This document shows, piece by piece, positions 41,630-50,136 of a stretch of DNA of 64,000 nucleotides (within the stretch, counting starts at the first letter, position 1; each line of letters opens with the position of its first letter). The stretch comes from VAZQ01 sp963817135 (GTDB lineage: Bacteria > Pseudomonadota > Alphaproteobacteria > Rhizobiales > Xanthobacteraceae): positions 124,001 through 188,000 of the forward strand of contig CAWFNG010000012.1 of assembly GCA_963817135.1 (NCBI GenBank), in the 5' to 3' direction. Below the pieces are notes generated by a model. It searched no databases, was not told where the DNA came from, and saw only the letters and a list, made by a program, of their open reading frames with translations. The translations under genes were made by a program, and so were the position numbers.

Positions 41630-43060
41630 ATGGCGCCGCTGCGATTCTTGTTGAACGGAAAGCCGTGCAGCGAGGAGAGCGCACCGCCGACCACGACGGT
41701 GCTCGACTGGCTGCGCGCGCGCGCGCGGCTTACCGGAACCAAGGAGGGTTGCGCCGAAGGCGACTGCGGCGCCTGCACCATTGTGCTTGGGCGATGTATC
41801 GAGGGAAAACTGCAATACCAGGCGGTGAATTCCTGCCTGATGATGCTGCCGCAGATCGATGGCTCGTCCGTTGTTACCGTCGAGGGACTGAGCGCCGCCG
41901 ATGGCACGCTGCATCCCGTGCAGCAGGCGATGGTCGATGCCCATGCGACCCAGTGCGGGTTCTGCACGCCAGGGTTCGTGATGGCGATGTTTGCGTTCCA
42001 GCATGGCGGCGAGCCTCCGGACGACACGCTTATCCATGAGGCGCTCGCCGGCAACCTTTGCCGCTGCACCGGCTATCGCTCCATCGTGGAGGCGTGCCGC
42101 CGCATTGCCTGCGCCCCAGCTGAGCGCTTTGCTGACAGTGGCGCTGCTGCCGCTGCGCTTTCGTCGCTGCCGAGTTGCAGCGATTACCGCGTGGGCGACC
42201 AGGCATTCCTGCGGCCACGCTCGCTCGATGAACTGTTCGCCGCAATGGAAGACTATCCGCGTGCGCTGCTGCTCGCCGGCGGCACGGACCTCGGGTTGCG
42301 GGTGAGCAAGGATCGCGAACGGTTTCCCGCGGTCATCGCCACGGAAGCGGTTGACGAGTTGCGGCAGATCGCGAGCGATCCACAAGGCGTGGCGTTTGGA
42401 GGCGCCGTCACTTACACCGAGGCCCTACCCGCTATAGATCGTCATTTCCCGCCCTTGGGCTCCCTTATCCGGCGCTTTGGCTCGCGCCAAATCCGCAACC
42501 TCGGAACCATCGCCGGTAATCTCGCAACTGCCTCGCCGATCGGCGACACCATTCCATGCCTGATCGCGCTGGGTGCCCGCATGCGGTTGGTCTCACGCAC
42601 CGGCAAGCGGGAGGTGGCGGTGGAGGAGTTCATCACCGGCTACCGCGCGACCGCACTGCTGCCGGGCGAAATCATCGCCGACATTCGTATTCCCTTCCTG
42701 TCAGCCGACCAGAACTTTTCCGTATACAAAGTCGCCAAACGCTTCGATCAGGACATTTCCACGGTTATCGCTGCCTTCAAGCTCGACCGCGGAGAAAACC
42801 GCGTGCGGGAATTGCATGCGGCGTTCGGCGGCATGGCGGACCGTGCACGGCGGGCTCGGCATGTCGAGGAAGCTGTCAAAGGAAGAGAATGGAAAATCGA
42901 TAATCTCGCCGACCTCGAGACTATGCTGGCGCGCGATTTCACTCCCATCGCTGATCATCGCGGCGGCGCGGCCTACCGAGCGCGTGTCGCGGCCAACCTG
43001 ATACGCCGGTTTGCGCTCGAAACGTCGTCCGACATTCCATTACGCCTGGAGGCCTTATGA
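41630..43060 (+). CDS. Xanthine-dehydrogenase-like small subunit (2Fe-2S and FAD domains)
   Basis: A 476-residue XdhA-type protein from the ATG at 41630 (MAPLRFLLNG). The first [2Fe-2S] site is GCAEGDCGACTIVLG (about residues 38-52), the second CGFCTPGFVM and CRCTGYR (about 107-148). The FAD domain shows LLLAGGTDLGLRVSK and RNLGTIAGNLATASPIGD. It passes electrons from the molybdenum subunit to NAD or another acceptor. Its stop overlaps the large-subunit start by four bases (ATGA). Confidence 0.93.
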   Translation: MAPLRFLLNGKPCSEESAPPTTTVLDWLRARARLTGTKEGCAEGDCGACTIVLGRCIEGKLQYQAVNSCLMMLPQIDGSSVVTVEGLSAADGTLHPVQQAMVDAHATQCGFCTPGFVMAMFAFQHGGEPPDDTLIHEALAGNLCRCTGYRSIVEACRRIACAPAERFADSGAAAAALSSLPSCSDYRVGDQAFLRPRSLDELFAAMEDYPRALLLAGGTDLGLRVSKDRERFPAVIATEAVDELRQIASDPQGVAFGGAVTYTEALPAIDRHFPPLGSLIRRFGSRQIRNLGTIAGNLATASPIGDTIPCLIALGARMRLVSRTGKREVAVEEFITGYRATALLPGEIIADIRIPFLSADQNFSVYKVAKRFDQDISTVIAAFKLDRGENRVRELHAAFGGMADRARRARHVEEAVKGREWKIDNLADLETMLARDFTPIADHRGGAAYRARVAANLIRRFALETSSDIPLRLEAL

Positions 43061-45380
43061 ACGAGCGCCTCGCACGCATTCACGGCGGCGCCCATGCGGC
43101 AGTGGCGCACGATAGCGCGTCAGGGCACGTTACCGGCGCTGCACGCTATCTCGACGACCTGCCCATGCAAGCGGGAGCGCTCGAAGCAGCCCTGGTGCTC
43201 AGCCCGCATGCCCATGCCCGTATCCGGCACGTTGACCTGTCGAACGCACTCGCCATTCCCGGCGTGCACGGTGCGATAACGGCTGCCGATATTCCCGGAG
43301 GAAACGACATTGCGCCGATCCGCAGCGACGAACCGGCGCTTGCCGTAGGGTTGGTCGAATATGTCGGCCAGCCAGTCGCCGCAGTCGCGGCCGAGACGCT
43401 CGATGCGGCGCGCAGAGCGGCGAAGCTCGTGAACATCGAATACGAGCCGCTGCCCAGCGTGCTGACCATCGAAGATGCAATGGCGCGCGAAAGCTTCGTC
43501 TCGCCGCCGCAAGTCATGGTTCGCGGCGATGTCGAGCCGGCGCTCGCCGGCGCTGCGCACCGGCTCTCCGGCGAGCTGCGCTGCGGAGGCCAGGATCATT
43601 TCTATCTCGAAGGCCAGATCGCCATCGCCATTCCCGGCGACGCGGGCGACATGCAGGTGTGGAGCTCGACCAGCATCCAACCGAGGTTCAGCACGGCGTC
43701 GCGCATCTCCTCGGCATTCCCTTCAACGCGGTAACGGTCGAAGTACGCCGCCTGGGCGGCGGGTTCGGCGGCAAGGAAAGCCAGGCCACCATTATCGCCG
43801 GGATCGCAGCCGTGCTCGCCTGGAAAGTGCGGCAGCCCGTCAAGCTGCGGCTTGCGCGCGACGACGACATGTGTGCGACCGGCAAGCGTCACCCGTTCCT
43901 GTTCCGTTACGATGTCGGCTTCGACGGCGAAGGCCGCATAGGCGCGCTCGATCTGATCCTTGCAGCCAACGGCGGCAACGTCGCGGACCACACCCCCAGC
44001 GTGCTCACGCGCGCGCTGTGCCATGTCGATAACTGTTATTTCCTGCCCAACGTCCGCTTGCGCGGCCTGCCGTGCAAGACCAATACCGTGTCGAACACCG
44101 CTTTTCGCGGCTATGGCGGTCCCCAGGCCATGCTTGCGATCGAGACCGTCATCGAATGCATCGCTCGCCACCTCCAGCTTCCCGTCGATACGGTTCGGCG
44201 CCGCAATTTCTATCGGGTCGGGCGCAACGACGTCACCCCCTATGGCATGGTGGTGGAAGACAACATTATCGAGCGGGTGGTGGAGGAGCTTGACCGGGCC
44301 GTCGACCTGACCGCTTGGCGGCGCGAGGTGGATAATTTCAATCGCGCGAGTCCGGTGATCAAGAAAGGGCTCGCCACGATGCCGGTGAAGTTCGGGATTT
44401 CATTCAATAAGCCAGCGCTCAATCAGGCAGGCGCGCTTGTCAATGTCTATACCGACGGCAGCGTTGTGCTCAATCACGGCGGCACCGAGATGGGGCAAGG
44501 CCTGTTCGTAAAAGTGGCGCAGGTTGTGGCGGAGATATTTCAAATCGATATCGACCGCATTCGCGTGTCGCAGACCAGCACCGCGCGGGTGCCCAACACG
44601 TCGGCAACGGCGGCATCTTCCGGTTCGGACCTCAACGGCATGGCGGCGGCGAATGCCTGCGAGCAGATCAAGGCGCGCCTGACCGAGGTTGCCGCGGAGC
44701 ATTTTGCAGTCCCTGCAGGCGAGATCGTTTTTTCCTCCAATCATGTCTATGCCGGAAACCGCAGTCTCTCTTTTCCCGAGCTTGCGGCGCTTGCCTGGGA
44801 GAAGCGGGTCTCGCTCTCCGCCACCGGGTTTTATCGCACGCCGAAGATTCACTGGGACCCCGCCACCAATACCGGCCGCCCGTTTTATTATTTCGTCTAC
44901 GGCGCTGCGGCCGCAGAGGCTGCGATCGACACGCTCACCGGCGAGTTGCGTGTGCTTCGTGCCGAACTCATTCAGGATTGCGGCCGTTCGCTAAACCCCG
45001 CGATCGACCTCGGCCAGATCGAGGGCGCCTTCGTGCAGGGGATGGGATGGTTGACCACCGAGGAATTATGCTGGGACCGCGACGGACGCCTGCGTACCCA
45101 TGGCCCCTCGACCTACAAGATCCCGGGAAGCCGTGACGTCCCGCCGATCTTCACTGCACGCATCCTGAGCGACGCGGACAATCGGGAAGCCACCATCTTC
45201 CGCTCCAAGGCCGTCGGAGAGCCGCCGCTGCTGCTGGCGATCTCGGTGTGGCTCGCCATTCGCGATGCCATTGCCAGCATTGCCGGTCACCGCTTTGCCC
45301 CGAACCTTGATGCGCCTGCCACGCCGGAACGGGTGCTTGCGGCAATTGATGACCTGCGCGCACGGATAGATTTGCGGTAG
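43057..45380 (+). pseudogene. Xanthine-dehydrogenase-like molybdenum subunit, frameshifted near 43670
   Basis: The gene starts MNERLARIHGGAHAAVAHDS and is a normal XdhB to about codon 204 (MQVWSST). There one base is missing at the ACC run 43669-43671, and the frame resumes as QHPTEVQHGVAHLLG and continues to 45380. Restoring one C gives a continuous protein of about 774 residues. The catalytic and cofactor motifs lie in the second part (GGGFGGKE, FRGYGGPQ, and the C-terminal KAVGEPPLLL, which holds the active-site Glu). As sequenced, the protein is broken in two. Real mutation and assembly error cannot be told apart. Confidence 0.85.
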
Positions 45381-45406
45381 CGCGGTCCCGGATGCAGGGC
45401 AGAATC

Positions 45407-45480
45407 GTAGCCCGGATTGAGCGCCTTCGCTCAATCCGGGACTGAGCCCCCGGATTTCGCAAGAACAAAATCCGCCCTAC
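45407..45480. repeat. TAGCCCGGAT-family palindromic element, copy 2
   Basis: Two adjacent hairpins: GTAGCCCGGATTGAGC / GCTCAATCCGGG, then CCCGGATTTCG-type half with AAATCCGCCCTAC. It lies between the convergent XdhB and permease genes, where it could terminate both. It ends on the TAG stop of the permease gene. It is roughly the reverse complement of the copy at 59927-60003. Confidence 0.85.
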
Positions 45481-46247
45481 GCCGCGGCGCTGGCTGAAGA
45501 GCGAAACGCCCAACCGGTGAAATACACCTCGACATAGGCGAACACCGCATACATGACGATGCCCTCGATCGCGAGCAGCAGCAGCGCCGCGAAAACAAGC
45601 GGCATCTGAAAATTCGATCCAGCGAGTGCGATCTGATAACCGAGACCGGCATTGGCGCCGACCGTCTCGGACACCACGGTGCCGACGAAGGCCAGCGTGA
45701 TGGCGACCTTTAGCGAGCCGAAGAGGTAAGGCTGCGTGCGCGGGATGCCGATCTTGAGCATGATGTCGAGCTTCTTGGCGCCAAGCGCCCGCAGCACGTC
45801 TTCAAGTTCCGGCTCGATGGTGGCAAGTCCGGTCGCGACATTGACCACAATCGGGAAAAACGAGATGAGGAACGCGGTCAGGATCGCGGGTATCTCGCCA
45901 ATCCCGAACCACATGATCAGGATCGGCACGACCGCGACCTTCGGAATGGAATTGAAGCCGATCAGCACCGGATAAAGGCCGCGGTAAATCGCGCGCGACC
46001 AGCCGACGATCAAGCCGAGCACCATGCCAAAGCCGACGGCAAGGGCAAAGCCCGCCATCGTCGTCCACAGCGTCACCAGCGAGTTGCGCAGCAGCGGACG
46101 CCAGTACTGCGCCATGGCGGCAAATGCCTCCGACGGCGCCGGGAGAATGAACTTGTCGATCTTGAAAGCCCTGCAGGCAAGCTCCCACAAAACAAAAACG
46201 CCGATGGTGAAGAGCCAGGGCGAAAGCTTCTCCAGCGCCGAGTTCAT
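45477..46247 (-). CDS. ABC transporter permease, SsuC/TauC type (second)
   Basis: A 256-residue permease from the ATG at 46247 (MNSALEKLSPWLF), with six helices and the coupling segment TVVSETVGANAGLGYQI. Its stop codon is formed by the end of the palindrome at 45407-45480. No ATPase or receptor is adjacent on this strand, so it probably works with the components at 38155-41440. It follows the CobC/CobD-like gene on the same strand. Confidence 0.88.
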   Translation of the reverse strand: MNSALEKLSPWLFTIGVFVLWELACRAFKIDKFILPAPSEAFAAMAQYWRPLLRNSLVTLWTTMAGFALAVGFGMVLGLIVGWSRAIYRGLYPVLIGFNSIPKVAVVPILIMWFGIGEIPAILTAFLISFFPIVVNVATGLATIEPELEDVLRALGAKKLDIMLKIGIPRTQPYLFGSLKVAITLAFVGTVVSETVGANAGLGYQIALAGSNFQMPLVFAALLLLAIEGIVMYAVFAYVEVYFTGWAFRSSASAAA

Positions 46248-46267
46248 GCCCCCTTGCCCCACAAATT

Positions 46268-47281
46268 CTATGCCAGATCAGCGAGCGCAGTGCGCAGGCG
46301 CGTCCAGGCCTCTTCGCGCCCGGGAAGCCCGAATCGCAGCCACTCCGGATGTTCGGCAAAGCGGCGCACGAAAATACCGGCACGGCCTAAATGGCGATAA
46401 ATGTCCATTGCCAAAGGCGTACGCGCGAGGCGAAACAATGAAGTCCCGCCGATGATTTCGAGTTTGCCGCGGGCAGACAGCATACCATCGAGCCGCCGCG
46501 CCGAATCTTGCAGAGATGCGCGCGTTGATCGCGTCCATTCCCGATCCTCCAGCGCGGATTTCCCAATCGCAATCGCTGCTCCCGAAACCGGCCATGGACC
46601 GAGCCAGGCCCTGAGTTGTGCCGTGAGTTCGGGAGCAGCAAGCGCAAAACCGAGCCGCAGTCCCGCGAGCCCGTAGAATTTGCCGAACGATCGCAGCACG
46701 ACAATGTTGCCGCGGGTGACATCGGGAGCGAGACTCATATCGCCCCCTGCAACGTCCATGAACGCTTCGTCGACAACGAGAATCCCTGCGTGTGAGTGCA
46801 GCGCATCGGCAATCGCGAGCAAAGCACTTCGGGGAAGCAAGCGGCCATCCGGATTGTTTGGATTCACTGCATAAGCGAGATCGGCTTGTGCGAGACTGCC
46901 GACATCGGCGACTTCCTCGGCGAGGTGCCCGATCAGGGAAGCGACCCGCAAATGTTCGGCATAAGTGGGAGCCAGCACAGCCGCGCGGCCGGACGGACGC
47001 AATGCTGCTATTGCAGGCAGCAGAACCTGTGTGCCAGGAGCAGCGGTCACGGTATGGATGGATGGGGCGGCGTAAGCCGCCGCAGCCGCAGCCGCGAGGC
47101 GATCGAGTGCCTCCGGCTCCGGCAATCGAGCAAAAATGGCAGGTGCCAATTTCGGCAGAGGATACGGGTTCGGATTTATACCCGTGGACAAATCAACCAG
47201 CGGTTCGACGTAATCGGGAAAATGCTCGCGCGCCACGGACAGGTCGCCACCGTGTTCGAGCGAGATCAACCCAGCCGGCAC
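46268..47281 (-). CDS. Threonine-phosphate decarboxylase-like PLP enzyme (CobC/CobD type)
   Basis: A 337-residue fold-type I PLP enzyme. The GTG at 47281 has GGAGGGG eight bases upstream and gives MPAGLISLEHGGDLSVAREHFP, the family start; a longer frame from a TTG at 47323 is less likely. Motifs: DLSTGINPNPYPLP, NPNNPDGRLLP, DEAFMDV, the PLP Lys in SFGKFYGLAGLRLGF and a C-terminal Arg in WLRFGLPG. The known role is making aminopropanol phosphate for cobalamin. No other cobalamin gene is in the window, so a role as an aminotransferase or decarboxylase in the island is possible. Confidence 0.85.
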   Translation of the reverse strand: MPAGLISLEHGGDLSVAREHFPDYVEPLVDLSTGINPNPYPLPKLAPAIFARLPEPEALDRLAAAAAAAYAAPSIHTVTAAPGTQVLLPAIAALRPSGRAAVLAPTYAEHLRVASLIGHLAEEVADVGSLAQADLAYAVNPNNPDGRLLPRSALLAIADALHSHAGILVVDEAFMDVAGGDMSLAPDVTRGNIVVLRSFGKFYGLAGLRLGFALAAPELTAQLRAWLGPWPVSGAAIAIGKSALEDREWTRSTRASLQDSARRLDGMLSARGKLEIIGGTSLFRLARTPLAMDIYRHLGRAGIFVRRFAEHPEWLRFGLPGREEAWTRLRTALADLA

Positions 47282-47645
47282 TCGAAAAGCCCCTCCACTG
47301 CCAAGCTCACAAGCTAGCGACAAAAATATCGCGTAGCCATTGAGCCATAGCGGTTGGCATACACTTCAGAGCAGCACGCACGGCGATGCTCAACCTGGCC
47401 GATGTAGGCAGTTTCGAAGGACTTCCGTGGGCACGAACGCTGTAGCAGCAAGCGGCAAGGGGGCGCACAAAAATGGCTTTGTACGCGGGCGGGCAGCGCC
47501 GTAAGTCCTTGAAAAAGACCAGGTTCCGTCAAACCCTGCGTCAATCCCTTGGTTACTTTTTTCCCGCTAATGTCTTGAATGTGCCTTGTTCATGGGCGAT
47601 TGCCAAAGGCGTGGGGCAACGGTTTTCCGTTGCGATGGAGGGGGA
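47282..47645. other. Divergent intergenic region between the PLP enzyme and the L,D-transpeptidase
   Basis: No gene is supported. No cobalamin-riboswitch-like conserved core was noticed upstream of the PLP enzyme gene. A short frame around 47473 has no ribosome-binding site and runs into the transpeptidase gene in another frame. Confidence 0.4.
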
Positions 47646-48818
47646 ATGGTTTTCCGCACATCTAGTGCCGTGGCGGGTGGCTTGGCGACTTTGTTGCTCG
47701 GCCTTGCACTGCCGTGCGGTCAAGCGGCCGCGCAATACTATCCAGCGCCGCAGGCCTATCCGCTTCCGCCGGCATACCCGCGCTATCGGCCGCCACCCGT
47801 ACCCATCGATGACGAGTACGAGCCGTTTTACGATCCTCCAATGATTCAAAGCCGGCCGCTGCCGCCAGTTGACGACCGGGGCGCGGTTGTCGAGCCGTTG
47901 CCACCCCCCAATATTCGCTATCAGCGAGGCGGTCCGGTTCATTCCGACGAAGTCGAGCTCGCGCCAATCCCGCCGGGCGATGTTTATCGTATTCCTCCGC
48001 AAGGCAATGCGGCGCCGCTTGATCCAGGCGCGCGCCTCGCCCGCCCGAATTACGCACCGCCGCCAGTGCTGCCGCCATCGCCCACAGCACAGCCCGGCGC
48101 ACCAGTTGTCATTGAGCAAGACGGCAGCGTACGGCCGCCCCTGCCGATTGCTCCTGATCTGGCCGATCGGGGCGTGACAGGCGGAGTCAATGGCGACCCG
48201 CGCATGGCGGCGCTGCCGCCGGATGTGCGTCCGGAAACCGGACCTACCAAGGAACTGCCTCCGCAGTTCCGTCGCACCCTGGTTGATTATCGAACCAAGG
48301 AGCCCCCGGGCACCATCATTATCGACACCCAGAACACGTATCTTTATCTGGTGATCGAAAAGGGCAAGGCGATGCGCTACGGCGTCGGCGTCGGGCGCGA
48401 GGGGTTCACCTGGACAGGGGCGGAGAAAGTTACGCGAATGGCGGAGTGGCCGGACTGGCATCCGCCGGAAGAGATGATCGATCGCCAGCCCTACCTGCCG
48501 CGCTTCATGGCAGGCGGCCCCACCAACCCGCTCGGCGCGCGCGCGCTCTATCTGGGGAAAACGGTATACCGAATCCACGGCACCAATCAGCCCTCGACCA
48601 TCGGTAGTTTCGTCTCTTCGGGTTGCATTCGGCTGATCAACGAGGACGTGATGGACCTCTACACCCGGGTCAAGGTCGGCACGCGTGTCGTGGTGCTGCC
48701 GGGCCGTGCTCCAGCGAGCGCTTCGGCAACGCCCGTTCCTCCAAATTATACGCGGCCCGGCGCCCCTGCCGTAAACGCGACTCCGATCGCTCCGGCACCG
48801 TCGGCGATGGCCCGCTGA
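47646..48818 (+). CDS. L,D-transpeptidase (ErfK/YbiS/YcfS type)
   Basis: A 390-residue protein from the ATG at 47646, which has GGAGGGGG immediately upstream; the frame is open back to 47586. A signal peptide (SSAVAGGLATLLLGLALPCGQAAA) leads to a Pro/Tyr-rich linker of about 190 residues and the YkuD catalytic domain (about 235-360). The domain has IHGTNQPSTIG and SSGCIRLINEDV, the latter holding the catalytic Cys. It forms 3-3 cross-links or anchors envelope proteins to peptidoglycan. It is the second enzyme of this class in the window. Confidence 0.9.
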   Translation: MVFRTSSAVAGGLATLLLGLALPCGQAAAQYYPAPQAYPLPPAYPRYRPPPVPIDDEYEPFYDPPMIQSRPLPPVDDRGAVVEPLPPPNIRYQRGGPVHSDEVELAPIPPGDVYRIPPQGNAAPLDPGARLARPNYAPPPVLPPSPTAQPGAPVVIEQDGSVRPPLPIAPDLADRGVTGGVNGDPRMAALPPDVRPETGPTKELPPQFRRTLVDYRTKEPPGTIIIDTQNTYLYLVIEKGKAMRYGVGVGREGFTWTGAEKVTRMAEWPDWHPPEEMIDRQPYLPRFMAGGPTNPLGARALYLGKTVYRIHGTNQPSTIGSFVSSGCIRLINEDVMDLYTRVKVGTRVVVLPGRAPASASATPVPPNYTRPGAPAVNATPIAPAPSAMAR

Positions 48819-48869
48819 CCGCACCGATCTGCTTATAACGCGATTCCAAATCCCTGCGGCAGCTGGAGC

Positions 48870-49844
48870 CTATTCCGCGCGTATGCCCGCCGCTTTGATG
48901 ACCGGCCACCATTTATCGATCTCTGCCCTTTGCAGACGAGCGAGCCCCTCCGGCCTCTGCTGATCGGGCGTGGGAATTTCCTGCCCTAAAGCCGCGAGAC
49001 GTTGCCGCACGGCGGGATCGCCGAGGGCGGAGATGACGGCGCTATCGAGCGCCTGAACCATTTCTTTCGGCGTGCCCTTCGGAGCCCAAAGCGCGTGCCA
49101 TGACGAGATTTCGAAGTCCGGCAATCCCGCCTCACCTGTCGTTGGAATTTCGGGCGCGGATGCCAGTCGATGCTTGGCGGTGACGGCGTAAACCTTGATC
49201 TCGCGCGCCTCTATGTGCGGCAGGGCGGTGGCCGGGCTGTCGAACAGCAAATCGATGCGCCCCGCGATCAAATCCTGCATCGCCGGGGCATTGCCGCGGT
49301 ATGGCACAAGCTGAAGCTTTGTGCCGGAAGCGATCCGGAACAGGGCGCCGAAGACATGCGACGCGCTGCCCACACCGCCGTGTCCTGCAGTCGCTGTGTC
49401 GGGGTGAGCCCTGAGCCACGCAATCAAGCCCCGAAGGTCGTCGCCTGGCATGCCATTCCTCGCCAGGATCAGCCACGGAGCGCTTGCGGTCATTGAAATC
49501 GGTTCGAAATCGGCAACGACATCGTAGGAAAGAGTGTAAGCAGCGGCATTGATCACATGCGTCGGCCAGCCGCCGTAGCCGAGGGTAAATCCGTCAGGCG
49601 CGGCGCGCGCCACTCTGCCGGCCCCGATGCTGCCGCCGGCTCCGACCACGTTTTCAATGATTATGCTCTGGCCGAGAGGAGCCCGCATGCCCTCCGCCAC
49701 GACGCGCGCAACCACATCCATCGGCCCGCCGGCGGCAAACGGCACAATCATGGTAACCGGACGGGAGGGGTAAAGCTGGGCGGCCGCGGTTGCGATGCCC
49801 GCCAACATTCCCATCAACGCCATGACGGGAGGCAGCCTGTCCAT
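48870..49844 (-). CDS. Bug-family tripartite tricarboxylate transporter receptor, no membrane partner
   Basis: A 324-residue exported receptor from the ATG at 49844, with a signal peptide (PPVMALMGMLAGIATAAA). YPSRPVTMIVPFAAGGPMDVVAR is the Bug signature, followed by VVGAGGSIGAGRVARAAPDG and TAGHGGVGSASH. These proteins deliver carboxylates to TctAB permeases, or act as sensors where no permease is encoded. No TctA or TctB gene is in the window. The C-terminus LARLQRAEIDKWWPVIKAAGI is standard. Confidence 0.9.
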   Translation of the reverse strand: MDRLPPVMALMGMLAGIATAAAQLYPSRPVTMIVPFAAGGPMDVVARVVAEGMRAPLGQSIIIENVVGAGGSIGAGRVARAAPDGFTLGYGGWPTHVINAAAYTLSYDVVADFEPISMTASAPWLILARNGMPGDDLRGLIAWLRAHPDTATAGHGGVGSASHVFGALFRIASGTKLQLVPYRGNAPAMQDLIAGRIDLLFDSPATALPHIEAREIKVYAVTAKHRLASAPEIPTTGEAGLPDFEISSWHALWAPKGTPKEMVQALDSAVISALGDPAVRQRLAALGQEIPTPDQQRPEGLARLQRAEIDKWWPVIKAAGIRAE

Positions 49845-50136
49845 TGAACGCTTGCGGATCAAAAAAATTACTCGACCGCCGCACGTTGCAACTTCCCGAT
49901 GCTCGCGGGAGATGCTCATTCCAGCTCGGCAATATCGGTGGCCGACCCAGCCAAGCTCGCCCGCCACTATCTGAACTGAATCTCATAGGCGATCTTCCAT
50001 TCGGTCCATAACATGTTGCCAAAGACCTGGGTATTCCCCGGTACCGCAAGGGAGTAGCATTCGTCGGCAGCCGCGCAGGAGAAATTGTCCGGCGCTGTGA
50101 TACAATAGCGGACGACCGCAAACCGAGGGGACGTCA

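Noticed and set aside
47282..47645. Cobalamin riboswitch upstream of the CobC/CobD-like gene
   Set aside because: No B12-box-like or other conserved riboswitch core could be found by eye in the leader.
47473..47844. Plus-strand frame upstream of the second L,D-transpeptidase
   Set aside because: It overlaps the transpeptidase signal-peptide coding region in another frame and has no domain or ribosome-binding site.
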